64,000 nt of DNA from Pleionea sp. CnH1-48 (GTDB lineage: Bacteria > Pseudomonadota > Gammaproteobacteria > Enterobacterales > Kangiellaceae). Below are positions 52,898-61,705 of this stretch, piece by piece (position 1 is the first letter of the stretch; every line of letters starts with the position of its first letter). The notes beneath the pieces are model-generated. The model searched no databases. It had not been told where the DNA came from and saw only the letters and a list, made by a program, of their open reading frames with translations. The position numbers and the translations under genes are program-made. The stretch is from the NCBI RefSeq assembly GCF_024124665.1, contig NZ_JAMXSB010000004.1, positions 186,001 through 250,000 of the forward strand, read 5' to 3'.

Positions 52898-53384
52898 GTC
52901 AAATAATGTGAGCCCATTGAAAGAAGAAATAGTGGATTTAAAGTTGCTGCTTGAGTTTAAGGATGATGATGTAATTGATGGGTTTTGTCAAAAGTATGAC
53001 GTTACGAGAGATGATGCGAATACTATATTCGAAGACATGCTCAGATTTTTTTGGTTGTCTGAAAAGTATAATAGTGAGCTATTGTCGGTTATCGATCACC
53101 CTATCTTAATCATTGACAAAATGTGGCATACATTTATTTTGTTTACACGAAATTATGTGCAGTTTTGTAACACGTATTTTGGTCGGTACATTCATCATGC
53201 TCCAACAACAATTAGTGAAAAGAAAGAGCATAAGAAGAAGCTGAAAAAGGAAATTCTTCAGGAAAAAGGCCAGCGTTATGAACTGATATATGAAATGCTT
53301 GGGAAGGATATATTTATTCGTTGGTTTCTTATATATCCAGACCAGTATACAAAAGACGCAATACTTAAATTACGTAAATATTAA
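52890..53384 (+). CDS. GRDP/DUF1399-like protein
   Basis: The 164-aa protein contains DHPILIIDKMWHTFILFTRN followed by YVQFCNTYFGRYIHHAP, which resembles the core of glycine-rich domain proteins (DUF1399, known mainly from plants and fungi) and their bacterial relatives. The conserved Trp-His, Cys and His-His could bind metal or a cofactor. It has no signal peptide. It overlaps the oxygenase gene and precedes the precursor by 10 bp, so a role in peptide maturation or leader recognition is likely but unproven. Confidence 0.6.
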   Translation: MIESNNVSPLKEEIVDLKLLLEFKDDDVIDGFCQKYDVTRDDANTIFEDMLRFFWLSEKYNSELLSVIDHPILIIDKMWHTFILFTRNYVQFCNTYFGRYIHHAPTTISEKKEHKKKLKKEILQEKGQRYELIYEMLGKDIFIRWFLIYPDQYTKDAILKLRKY

Positions 53385-53394
53385 GGACTATTAC

Positions 53395-53625
53395 ATGAAA
53401 AAAGTTGAAGAACTAAAAGGTTTAAATAAAAAAGAACTGATCGATGAGGCTTTGTTAAAGAACGTTGTTGGAGGGTGGGACGGTGATCCTGAGTGTTCTG
53501 CATGCGGTACGGCTGCTTGTCAAGTACAGGATTGTGGAACCAATATTTGTCAGAACCAATGCTATCAGGACTGGTGCTGGAAACCCAAGCCAGCACCTAA
53601 AAATGCTAGTAAGTCAGGCGTTTAG
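53395..53625 (+). CDS. Double-glycine RiPP/bacteriocin precursor with seven cysteines
   Basis: 76 aa; AAGGA lies upstream of ATG 53395. Residues 1-27 form a leader ending VVGG, with hydrophobic Val24 (-4), Leu21 (-7) and Ile16 (-12), the C39 peptidase recognition pattern. The core of about 49 residues begins WDGDPECSAC and has Cys at 34, 37, 42, 47, 52, 56 and 61. Residues 37-46 and 47-55 form an imperfect tandem repeat (CGTAACQVQD, CGTNICQNQ). The C-terminal tail is Lys/Pro-rich and cysteine-free. The odd number of cysteines suggests modification or dimerisation. The matching exporter lies downstream. Confidence 0.88.
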   Translation: MKKVEELKGLNKKELIDEALLKNVVGGWDGDPECSACGTAACQVQDCGTNICQNQCYQDWCWKPKPAPKNASKSGV

Positions 53626-53645
53626 AGCGTTTTGATTTAGCCTTA

Positions 53646-53669
53646 TGGCCTCACGAACTTTTGAGGCCA
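53646..53669 (+). terminator. Attenuator-like hairpin between precursor and export genes
   Basis: TGGCCTCA and TGAGGCCA pair across an 8-nt loop, followed by ATTTAGTT. Partial termination here would give more precursor mRNA than exporter mRNA, as in many bacteriocin operons. Confidence 0.6.
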
Positions 53670-53703
53670 ATTTAGTTAGTACTCGATTAAGCAATCCCCA
53701 ATA

Positions 53704-54942
53704 ATGAACAGAAGCCTATTTAGAAATGAAGCCATTCGTGCGAAAAGTGATTATCAGTATGGAAGAGCCCTCATTAAAACTCCCAAGCTACTTAGCTACC
53801 TGATTGTAACTCTGCTTAGTTTTTTTATTATATCGTTAGTTGTTGTAAGTCTTTCTACTTATTCTCGAAAAGTTTCAGTCAGAGGCATTCTAATGCCTTT
53901 GCATGGTGAAATTAAGGTTTATTCAGAGATCAGTGGAATCATTGATTCTGTACTGGTAGAAGGAGGAGGTTATGTTGATGAGGAACAGCCACTTTTTGAG
54001 ATCAAGCGGAGCCTGATCGATGAACAGGGTGTGGACTACAATAAAGCAAAGTTAAATGAGTTGCAGCGCCAGAAGTCATTGTTAAAAAAAACGATAAAGG
54101 AAACTCGACAGCTTTTTGAAAGTGATCGATCTGTTAGCAAAATACAATTGAAATCATTAAAAATGGAGCTTGCTAAGTTAAAAGAGTTGCTCGCGTTAGA
54201 GAATGAGCAGAAAAGTGTATTGCAAGAGCAATTAAGTAACATCTCTGACTTAGTAAGTAAGGGCCATGCATCAAAAAAACTATCATGGGATTATGAAAAA
54301 AACATTGTTGCGCAAAGAGTAAAAATCAAGGCAACCGAAGGAAATATTGTTAAGCTTGAATCCCAAGTGCACCAACTGGAACTCGAGGGTGTAGCAACTA
54401 TCAATAGTAACAGTATTAAAATTAACAATCTGGAAAAGGAACTTAGTCTTATAGAAACCTCACTGCTTGATAGTCGGATGAAAAACAATGTTAGAATCGT
54501 TTCTCCAGTTTCTGGTCATGTCAGCTTCTTGCAAGTTCATAAAGGTCAGAAAATCGATCAAAACCTATTGTTGGCTACAATATTACCTAAAAAAAACCAA
54601 CTTATCGCGGAGGTCCAAGTTCCATCCAGTGCGATCAGCGAGTTATACCCAGGAAAGCTTGTAAAAATCAAGTTCGATGCATTTCCATACCAAGAGTTTG
54701 GCCTATTCGATGGGCAAGTTATTGAAGTTTCTAGTAGTGTTTTAAAACCAGAAGAGATTGTTGCTCAGCTCAAACCAGTAGTTCCTGTCTATTTGGTAAA
54801 AGTTGAGTTAGAAGATGAAAGAATTGTCAGAAAAGGAAAGTCCTATGAACTACAAAGTGGTATGTTATTAGATGCAGAGGTGATAATTGAAACGATGCAA
54901 ATTATTGACTGGTTTATAAACACTCTTTTCAATAGGAACTAA
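53704..54942 (+). CDS. HlyD-family membrane fusion protein
   Basis: 412 aa with one N-terminal TM segment (LLSYLIVTLLSFFIISLVVV at about 30-50). A biotinyl-lipoyl-like half (GEIKVYSEISGIIDSVLVEG), a long coiled coil at about residues 110-255 (LNELQRQKSLLKKTIKETRQ) and the second half (VRIVSPVSGHVSFLQVHKGQ) follow. It acts as the periplasmic adaptor linking the ABC exporter to an outer-membrane channel such as TolC. No outer-membrane factor is encoded nearby. It is 3 bp upstream of the transporter gene. Confidence 0.88.
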   Translation: MNRSLFRNEAIRAKSDYQYGRALIKTPKLLSYLIVTLLSFFIISLVVVSLSTYSRKVSVRGILMPLHGEIKVYSEISGIIDSVLVEGGGYVDEEQPLFEIKRSLIDEQGVDYNKAKLNELQRQKSLLKKTIKETRQLFESDRSVSKIQLKSLKMELAKLKELLALENEQKSVLQEQLSNISDLVSKGHASKKLSWDYEKNIVAQRVKIKATEGNIVKLESQVHQLELEGVATINSNSIKINNLEKELSLIETSLLDSRMKNNVRIVSPVSGHVSFLQVHKGQKIDQNLLLATILPKKNQLIAEVQVPSSAISELYPGKLVKIKFDAFPYQEFGLFDGQVIEVSSSVLKPEEIVAQLKPVVPVYLVKVELEDERIVRKGKSYELQSGMLLDAEVIIETMQIIDWFINTLFNRN

Positions 54943-54945
54943 TTT

Positions 54946-57072
54946 ATGGGAGCTATTGAAAAAATATCATGGATTAACAGAAAGACTGTACCAATAATCT
55001 ATCAGTCAGAGGTGTCAGAATGTGGCCTGGCCTGTCTCGCTATGATTTCTTCCTACTATGGTGCATCAATTGAGCTGGTTTCTTTACGTCACAAGTATAA
55101 CTCAACGTTAAAAGGCACGTCTCTGAAAGAGCTGATTAATCTGGCTGAGCAATTATCGCTGTCCTGCCGACCAGTAAGGATGGATGTAAGCCAGGTAAGT
55201 GATTTGAAAGAGCTATCGATGCCTTGTATATTACATTGGGAAATGAACCATTTTGTAGTTCTAGATGCCGTTAATGGAAAACATGCTTACATCCTCGATC
55301 CAGCAAAAGGAAAGCAGAAAGTTCGCTTTGAAGAATTATCTGAAAAATTTACTGGTGTGGCACTAGAGCTTTACCCAAACTCAACATTTGAAAAGAAAGA
55401 GCCCGAAAACAGGTTGAAGCTTGGCGATTTCGCAAAAAACATAGTTGGATTAAAACCGTTTTTTGCTAAAGTTTTGTTGCTTTCTTTATCTCTCCAGATT
55501 GTTAGTATGCTACTGCCTATCTATACGCAAGTAGTTATCGATAGTGTCGTTGTAAGTAGCAACTTAAATATGATGACTTCTTTGGCAATTGGTTTCACGT
55601 TTATCGTTATCTTTAATACTTTGCTAAATGCTATACGTTCAATTTTAGTTGCAATAACAGCCGCACAGATAAACATTCAATTTGGAAGCAATATATTTAA
55701 GCATCTTATAAAACTCCCTGTTGAATGGTTTACCAAAAGGCACACTGGAGACATTGTCTCTCGTTTTTCGTCTATTGATACTATTCAGAATACACTGACT
55801 AACAATGTTGTAGAGTCTCTTGTTGATGGGCTACTGGTCATAGGCACCTTGACTTTGATGTTTGCATATAGTGCTTATTTGGCTACGGTCACGTTAGTCA
55901 TTGTTATGATATTTATCACTTTTCGTTTAGTCTTCTTTTCGCGATTTAAAGCTGCAAATGAAGACTATATTGTAAAAAAGGCAGCTCTAGACACAAATTT
56001 TATAGAAAATGTCAGATCATCAGAGCTGGTTAAGTTGTTTACTGCAGAAAACATTCAGCATGCAAAGTGGCTAAACCACTTTGGAGATTCGATAAATGCT
56101 TCTCTTGCTATGCAACGATTACGGATATTGTTTGACAGCTTCCAAATATTATTATTTGGCTTTGAGAATATTATTGTCATATATATTGCTGCTACACTCG
56201 TTGTTGATAAAACTATAAGTGTCGGTATGCTTGTTGCTTTTTTGGCATTTAAAGGTCAATTTCGTAGTAAAGCTACTTCATTAATCGATAAGTTAATTGA
56301 CTTTAAGATGCTTAGACTTCACTTCCAGCGATTAGGAGATATTGTACTGTCTGCATCAGAAAATATAGACAGTTTTGACGTTCAGAACAGAGAGCTGAAG
56401 GGGGAGGTTGAATTAAGAAATGTTACTTTCCGATATTCAGATGCGGAACCATACATTATAAGAAATCTATCAGCTCATATAAAGCTCAATGAATCAGTAG
56501 CTATTACAGGGCCTTCAGGATGTGGAAAAACGACCTTAATGAAACTTATGTTAGGTTTACTAAAGCCCACTTCGGGACAAATTCTTATTGATGGGATACC
56601 TATAGAGCAATGGAGCCTACATAATTACCGAAAGCAGATCGCGTCAATAATGCAAGAAGACAAGCTACTATCTGGTACGCTGATAGAAAATATCACTTTT
56701 TTTTCTACGGAACCAGACATAGAGTGGGCGAAAAAATGTGCTTTTTTTTCTGTTATTGCAAAAGATATCCACGACTTACCAATGAAATATAATACGATTA
56801 TTGGTGATATGGGGAATACCTTATCTGGAGGACAAAAACAGCGACTCTTTTTAGCCAGGGCTTTCTACAAATCACCAAAAGTATTATTTCTTGACGAGTC
56901 TACTTCTCATCTAGATGTTCAACATGAGAAAATGGTGAACGAAAATATTCGAAAACTAGGTGCAACTAAAATATTTATCTCTCATAGAGTAGAAACGATT
57001 AACAGTGCAGATTGGGTTATTAAACTAGAAAAACTTAATGACGCAGAGCAGAATTGCGAAATTAAAGAATAG
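54946..57072 (+). CDS. Peptidase-containing (C39) ABC exporter
   Basis: 708 aa. The N-terminal C39 protease has Gln20, Cys26 (QSEVSECGLACLAM), His102 (EMNHFVVLD) and Asp118 (YILDPAKG), all intact, so it should cleave after the double glycine. Six TM segments occupy about 160-440. The nucleotide-binding domain has Walker A GPSGCGKTT, signature LSGGQKQR, Walker B VLFLDES and the H-loop SHRVET. It therefore both cuts and exports the precursor. Two runs of eight T's occur in this A/T-rich gene. Together with the HlyD protein it forms a bacteriocin/microcin-type secretion system. Confidence 0.93.
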   Translation: MGAIEKISWINRKTVPIIYQSEVSECGLACLAMISSYYGASIELVSLRHKYNSTLKGTSLKELINLAEQLSLSCRPVRMDVSQVSDLKELSMPCILHWEMNHFVVLDAVNGKHAYILDPAKGKQKVRFEELSEKFTGVALELYPNSTFEKKEPENRLKLGDFAKNIVGLKPFFAKVLLLSLSLQIVSMLLPIYTQVVIDSVVVSSNLNMMTSLAIGFTFIVIFNTLLNAIRSILVAITAAQINIQFGSNIFKHLIKLPVEWFTKRHTGDIVSRFSSIDTIQNTLTNNVVESLVDGLLVIGTLTLMFAYSAYLATVTLVIVMIFITFRLVFFSRFKAANEDYIVKKAALDTNFIENVRSSELVKLFTAENIQHAKWLNHFGDSINASLAMQRLRILFDSFQILLFGFENIIVIYIAATLVVDKTISVGMLVAFLAFKGQFRSKATSLIDKLIDFKMLRLHFQRLGDIVLSASENIDSFDVQNRELKGEVELRNVTFRYSDAEPYIIRNLSAHIKLNESVAITGPSGCGKTTLMKLMLGLLKPTSGQILIDGIPIEQWSLHNYRKQIASIMQEDKLLSGTLIENITFFSTEPDIEWAKKCAFFSVIAKDIHDLPMKYNTIIGDMGNTLSGGQKQRLFLARAFYKSPKVLFLDESTSHLDVQHEKMVNENIRKLGATKIFISHRVETINSADWVIKLEKLNDAEQNCEIKE

Positions 57073-57081
57073 GAAGTGAGT

Positions 57082-58065
57082 ATGAAAAAAATAATATTGT
57101 ATTTTTGCTTGGGCATATTAGGAAGTTATGCCAAAGGTGAAACAAAGCTTGTTGATGAAAGAAGTTGTTTTTCGGGGCCTTTTGCTTCTTATGAATCGTG
57201 GAAAAAGGTAATGACTCGTAAAAAGGGCTCCACAGAGGCTTTTTTAAAAGCTTTTCCAAAAGATGAATATGAGTCTTATAAAGCTAAGTTGGTATGCAAA
57301 AATATAATATACAAAGTTGGAAGTACCTTTGTTAAAGGATTTTATATCACAACTAAGGAAAGAGAAAATACTAAAAGTCCAACCGTCATTTTTAACCGAG
57401 GTGGTAATGCAAAATATGGCAATGTCGTTTTTGGATATATGATGCGACGATTATTTCCACTGGTTGAAGATGGCTTTGCCGTTATTGGTTCACAATATCG
57501 GGGCGGCTCCTATTGGTCTAAAAATTGGAGCAATCAGGAAGATAACGATGAGTTCGGTGGTCAAGATGTTGAAGATGTTATTGCACTTCATCATTTGCTT
57601 CCAGAGTTCCCAGGTATCGATACAAAACGAGTTGGAATGATGGGGGCGAGTCGAGGTGGCATGCAGACAATGTTGGCTCTAAAGACATTAACGGATATCA
57701 AGGCTACTGTACTTGTCGCAACACCGGTTGATTTAGTTGAAGTTTTGAAAGAACGACCTAAGATGGAGCGGGTATATAAAGCAAGGATCCCTGGGTACGA
57801 AGAAGATAAAGAAGGAACCTTAAACCAGCGCTCGATACTTAAATTTCTACATAAAACGAATGAATCAAAAATTTTGATATTGCACGCTAACGATGATAAA
57901 CGAGTATCGGCAAATCATGCATTGAAGTTAGCAATGGCACTGAATGACTTAAATAGACCCTATAAAATGGTGATGTTTGAACAGGGAGGGCATAGCATTC
58001 GTTTGGATAGAGAAGAGGTAAACGAGCAAATTACTTCGTGGTTTCGAAAATATCTTACAGAGTGA
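57082..58065 (+). CDS. Secreted S9-like serine hydrolase of the RiPP-type cluster
   Basis: About 327 aa from ATG 57082 (AGGA upstream; the frame also has GTG 57076). A signal peptide (IILYFCLGILGSYAKGE) leads to a prolyl-oligopeptidase-like alpha/beta hydrolase: TVIFNRGGNAKYGN (oxyanion), the nucleophile in GMMGASRGGMQT, the acid in LHANDDKRV and the His in EQGGHSIRL. It starts 10 bp after the exporter gene and is the last gene of the operon. It could trim the exported peptide or protect the producer; both are inference. Confidence 0.82.
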   Translation: MKKIILYFCLGILGSYAKGETKLVDERSCFSGPFASYESWKKVMTRKKGSTEAFLKAFPKDEYESYKAKLVCKNIIYKVGSTFVKGFYITTKERENTKSPTVIFNRGGNAKYGNVVFGYMMRRLFPLVEDGFAVIGSQYRGGSYWSKNWSNQEDNDEFGGQDVEDVIALHHLLPEFPGIDTKRVGMMGASRGGMQTMLALKTLTDIKATVLVATPVDLVEVLKERPKMERVYKARIPGYEEDKEGTLNQRSILKFLHKTNESKILILHANDDKRVSANHALKLAMALNDLNRPYKMVMFEQGGHSIRLDREEVNEQITSWFRKYLTE

Positions 58066-58071
58066 TTCTGT

Positions 58072-58144
58072 TCTATATCCCGGGGGCTTGCTCGGTATGC
58101 CCGTTGGTTTTGGTGCTGCAACTTATTGCATACCCTGGTTTTAA
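58072..58144 (+). pseudogene. Degraded 3' end of a second abgT-family gene
   Basis: The frame ending at TAA 58144 reads LLGMPVGFGAATYCIPWF, close to the true abgT end LLGMPVGPGAATYYTP. The DNA similarity begins near TTCTATAT and continues through the stop into a related terminator. No start or body of the gene remains. It marks a flank of the RiPP-type cluster. Confidence 0.75.
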
Positions 58145-58163
58145 ATTGTTGTAAGACCACAAA

Positions 58164-58211
58164 CGGCCAATTATTGATTGCGAATAAGCTATCGATAACT
58201 GGCTGCTTTTT
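58164..58211 (+). terminator. Terminator after the RiPP-type cluster
   Basis: GCCAATTATTGAT pairs with ATCGATAACTGGC (with G-U pairs and one mismatch), followed by TGCTTTTTT. It is a diverged copy of the terminator after abgT at 51295-51344. Confidence 0.7.
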
Positions 58212-58380
58212 TAATGATTATTTGTTGTTATACTACTTCTTCTACTAAAATCAACCCGAATTTTCATTCCTTTATCTCATCCATTTAGTTTCTATCAAAT
58301 ATTTCTTTAACTCCTTTAAACCCATTGTCGAGTCATGACGTCTAACTCAACTTTAGAAGTAAAAAACTGGATGTTTGAAC

Positions 58381-59742
58381 ATGGGGATAAAACTAAAAAT
58401 TGCGGCCGTCGGCGCGGTTATTTTGGGTGGGTATTTTTTGTGGGATAAAGAGCCGCAAGAAGAGGCCGTTGACACAAGCTACAACGGTGCGTATCGATTT
58501 CCAGACGGAAAGCTAGTCACTATCTCACCGTCAACAGCAACAAAAATGCGCGTTCTGCATAAAAATGGTGACGTTCAATCCCTTTATCACGATGGCAAAG
58601 GAGTCTTTCAGGCAGCTAATGGTTTTCGTTCTAAAAAAACAGTCGCTACTGGGTCATTTGTATATTCAGAAAAAGGTCTGGCCACAGGCGCTAACTGGGT
58701 AGAACAGGGTAACTCAATTTCTGTCGAACGAGTAGGTCTGCGTCATGAAGAAATGATGTTTCAGAGTGGTGATTTGAAACTCCGTGGAAAGCTGACATTG
58801 CCAGAAGGCGAAGGGCCTTTTCCTGTGGTTATTCTGATTCATGGCTCAGAAAGTTATAGCGCTGTGGATTATTACGCACTACCTTATTTACTCGCAGCCA
58901 ATGGAATCGCAGGCTTCAAATTTGATAAGCGCGGTACTGGGCAGTCAGAAGGCGAGTACACGCAACACTTCCCAACCTTATCTGGCGACGTTGTCGCTGC
59001 AGCGGAACTGCTTAAAGCAAGAAACGATATTGACCCTGAACGAATTAACCTGGCTGGCTTTAGTCAAGGTGGTTGGATTGCTCCTTTAGTTGCCAAACAA
59101 ATCGATATTCAGTCCATTATGGTAGGTTTTGGTTGTGCTGTTTCTGTGCCCAGAGAAGATCGATGGGGTTATGTTTATCAGTTGTTAGATAAAGGCTTCG
59201 GAGAAAAAGAGATCGCTGTGGCCGACGAGATGAACGAGCAGTTAGACGCCATTCTGGAAAGTGGTGATGATGCCGCGTGGGATCGGTTATTTGCATTGCG
59301 TAACAAACACATCGACGATGACTGGTTTCGAGCTATTGTTGGTTCTGATTCGTTGTTAGGAACCGTTGCGGGAAAGGCAACGCAATCTGGCGCGTTTTTA
59401 GTTCCTGATTTTGGCTGGAAACTTTACTTTGACTGGAAACGAGGCGATGGCCCTAATTTTAATCGAAGCTACAATCCTCAAGAAACTCTAGAAGATATTA
59501 CAACGCCTTCGCTTTGGTTATTAGCGGGTGAAGATTCAAGTATTCCAACGGGAGAAACAACGGAAGTGTTAGAGGCATTAAGTAAGAAAGGAAAGCCTAT
59601 TGAGTACAAAGTGTATCAGGGGGCAGAACATGGCAACGTGTTGTTCACTACCAATGAGCAAGGAAAGCGAACATATACTGGCTATGCTCCGGAGTACCTA
59701 TCTGATGTGGTCGAGTGGTTTAAGGTGCAAAATGATATTTAA
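58381..59742 (+). CDS. Membrane-anchored alpha/beta hydrolase
   Basis: About 453 aa from ATG 58381; a TTG two codons earlier is also possible, and the ribosome site is weak. An N-terminal anchor (IAAVGAVILGGYFLW) is followed by an extra beta domain (residues about 35-130). The hydrolase core has PVVILIHGSESYSAVDYYA, FDKRGTGQSEGEY, the nucleophile in NLAGFSQGGWIAPL, the acid in LLAGEDSSIP and the His in AEHGNVLF. It fits the S9/BAAT-type peptidase-esterase group. Its codon use resembles the chromosome rather than the A/T-rich cluster upstream. Confidence 0.8.
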   Translation: MGIKLKIAAVGAVILGGYFLWDKEPQEEAVDTSYNGAYRFPDGKLVTISPSTATKMRVLHKNGDVQSLYHDGKGVFQAANGFRSKKTVATGSFVYSEKGLATGANWVEQGNSISVERVGLRHEEMMFQSGDLKLRGKLTLPEGEGPFPVVILIHGSESYSAVDYYALPYLLAANGIAGFKFDKRGTGQSEGEYTQHFPTLSGDVVAAAELLKARNDIDPERINLAGFSQGGWIAPLVAKQIDIQSIMVGFGCAVSVPREDRWGYVYQLLDKGFGEKEIAVADEMNEQLDAILESGDDAAWDRLFALRNKHIDDDWFRAIVGSDSLLGTVAGKATQSGAFLVPDFGWKLYFDWKRGDGPNFNRSYNPQETLEDITTPSLWLLAGEDSSIPTGETTEVLEALSKKGKPIEYKVYQGAEHGNVLFTTNEQGKRTYTGYAPEYLSDVVEWFKVQNDI

Positions 59743-59815
59743 CACCTAACGCTCATAGTCCTTCAAAAAAGTATTTATGTCTGTTTTCAATAACTTTAAT
59801 TGACAGGCGAATCGA

Positions 59816-59843
59816 AAGCCGTAACGTATTCACGTTACGGCTT
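59816..59843. terminator. 12-bp palindromic hairpin
   Basis: AAGCCGTAACGT-ATTC-ACGTTACGGCTT is a perfect stem with a 4-nt loop between convergent genes. The T-run is short, but it probably ends transcripts from both sides. Confidence 0.7.
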
Positions 59844-59850
59844 AACCAAA

Positions 59851-60837
59851 TTAAAACGCAACCATTTGCGAATCAATGTGAACTGGGAATTCAACGGTGA
59901 TAGGAGCAACCGAGAAAACCGAAGCATCAGGTTTTGAACCGCCTTTAAGAGTTAATCGTACCGTATAGGTTCCTAGGTCCAAAGCGTCGCCTCTGTTGAT
60001 ATTTCGCATCGAAATTTCACCACCAATTTTTTGTTCTTGTCCAGGCTTGATAGTGATGTTGGTTTCGACTTGTGCAAAACGCTTGTTAGCAGACCAAACA
60101 TTTACAACAACACCATTATCATCGATCAGTTCGATGTCAAAAGTTTGTGTTGTCGAAAATTGCATAACATAGTCGGAGTCTGACTTGTTGGTTAAGGTAA
60201 TGTAGGCAGGGATCATATTCTGTGTATTAGTGAACACACGTTTTGCGGCGTAATCCATGCTTACACTGATTTGATCAAATGTTTTCTTGTACTCAACACC
60301 ATTGATAAATGCTGAGTCCAGTTTCATTTCCTGGCTGCCTGCAAATGTGATGTATTCGTAAGAAACAAGACCTAATGTTGGCGCGAATAATGCGCGAGAA
60401 TATCCTGCGTCTGCACAAGGGCCAGAAAACGTCAGTTCTACCACGTTATTGAATTGACCTGCAACAGTATCAACCGTTAGATCTCTTTGTTGAATTTCTG
60501 CTTTCGTCGTACAAGCATCCAATTCGATATCAAAAGTAGAACCTACCGCTGCGTCCAGATCAGCAAAAAGATATGCTCGATTGCTATCGTTATTATACAA
60601 ATAGAACTTGTTGCTTGAGTCAGTCCAAACCCATTGGTTTTTACTTCCTAAAAAGCTGCTGTATTGCTTCCAGTTATCGCCGTATGTATCAACGACTTTT
60701 GACTCTTCAACCTGTTCGTTGGCTCCGACATATTTAGAATAATCTTCGTTGGCATGAATCAAATAGTCATTCGAAAATGCCACAGAAGAAAACACTGCGC
60801 ATGTTAAACCTAGTAGTGAACGATTTAGAGTTTCCAT
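59851..60837 (-). CDS. Secreted protein with BsuPI-like domain
   Basis: 328 aa with a signal peptide (LLGLTCAVFSSVAFSND). The last 130 residues contain YITLTNKSDSDYVMQFSTTQ, FDIELIDDNGVVVNVWSANK and IKPGQEQKI, the fold and motifs of the BsuPI intracellular-proteinase-inhibitor-type beta domain, here in a secreted protein. The first 180 residues (WKQYSSFLGSKNQWVWTDSS) are unrecognised, with two Cys pairs. AAGGAT precedes the ATG at 60837. A role as protease inhibitor is possible but unproven. Confidence 0.72.
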   Translation of the reverse strand: METLNRSLLGLTCAVFSSVAFSNDYLIHANEDYSKYVGANEQVEESKVVDTYGDNWKQYSSFLGSKNQWVWTDSSNKFYLYNNDSNRAYLFADLDAAVGSTFDIELDACTTKAEIQQRDLTVDTVAGQFNNVVELTFSGPCADAGYSRALFAPTLGLVSYEYITFAGSQEMKLDSAFINGVEYKKTFDQISVSMDYAAKRVFTNTQNMIPAYITLTNKSDSDYVMQFSTTQTFDIELIDDNGVVVNVWSANKRFAQVETNITIKPGQEQKIGGEISMRNINRGDALDLGTYTVRLTLKGGSKPDASVFSVAPITVEFPVHIDSQMVAF

Positions 60838-61705
60838 ATTTTACATCCTTAAGTTTTTAAAATTTTTCATCAAAAAAAGAAATCACTTATAGAAGGAAGG
60901 TTATTGTTCTTATCCTCACAAATGAAGTTCGCGACAAATACTAGGTAACGAAAAATAAGTGCTCAATGTATAAAAAATAATGAAACCTATAAGAAAAATT
61001 CATGTGGGCTTTTTGACTGAAAATTATGTTAGGCTGCTTGGTTTTTTTTATTTTATAGAGGGTGGTATTTATACAAAGGCATTACTATTGATAGTGCCTT
61101 TGTAGTTTAAAAGTCAGAATTATTCGTGTCTTAGACAGCTTGTATACTATTTGTTGATCATGTTTTAAACGTGTGACAGTCGTAGAAGTATAGGGTTGTC
61201 ATGTTTCGGGTAGTCAGTTTAATTAACACCACCACGAACGCTTCTTCTATTTGTTAAAATTTGGGTGATTGCTGAGCGTGTTGATTTTTCGCAGATTGCA
61301 ATGCTTTATAAATACAATAATTGTAAAATTATATTTATGTTTTTGAGCCATAAGCAAAGCCAATATGTGCAAATTACAATCTCGACAAGGTGTATTTTTG
61401 TCTGAGTTTTAATATGTCGATAGAAGTTTAATCAGAAATAAAAAGGCATACTCGTTTACATGCTCTATTTAGAATAATAAAACAGAGATGTGAAATAACA
61501 TAAGAAATGAGCATGATTTTAAGAACACAAAATCTTTAGAATATTTTCTATAGAAAGCGGCTTACCCTTAATGTGCATGTTTAGCCTTGTCGAGAATACC
61601 ACTGCATTCAGCTAATCAAGGTTAGATTAACTATTGCCGATTGTTTCGAATTTCGATTTAATGCTTGCATTAACTATGAACAAGTTTAAGGAGTATACAG
61701 TTATT
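60838..61705. other. A/T-rich gap without a supported gene
   Basis: These 868 bp between divergent genes contain many stop codons in all frames and no recognised RNA, repeat or operator. The gap is markedly A/T-rich, like 51345-51865. Confidence 0.4.
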
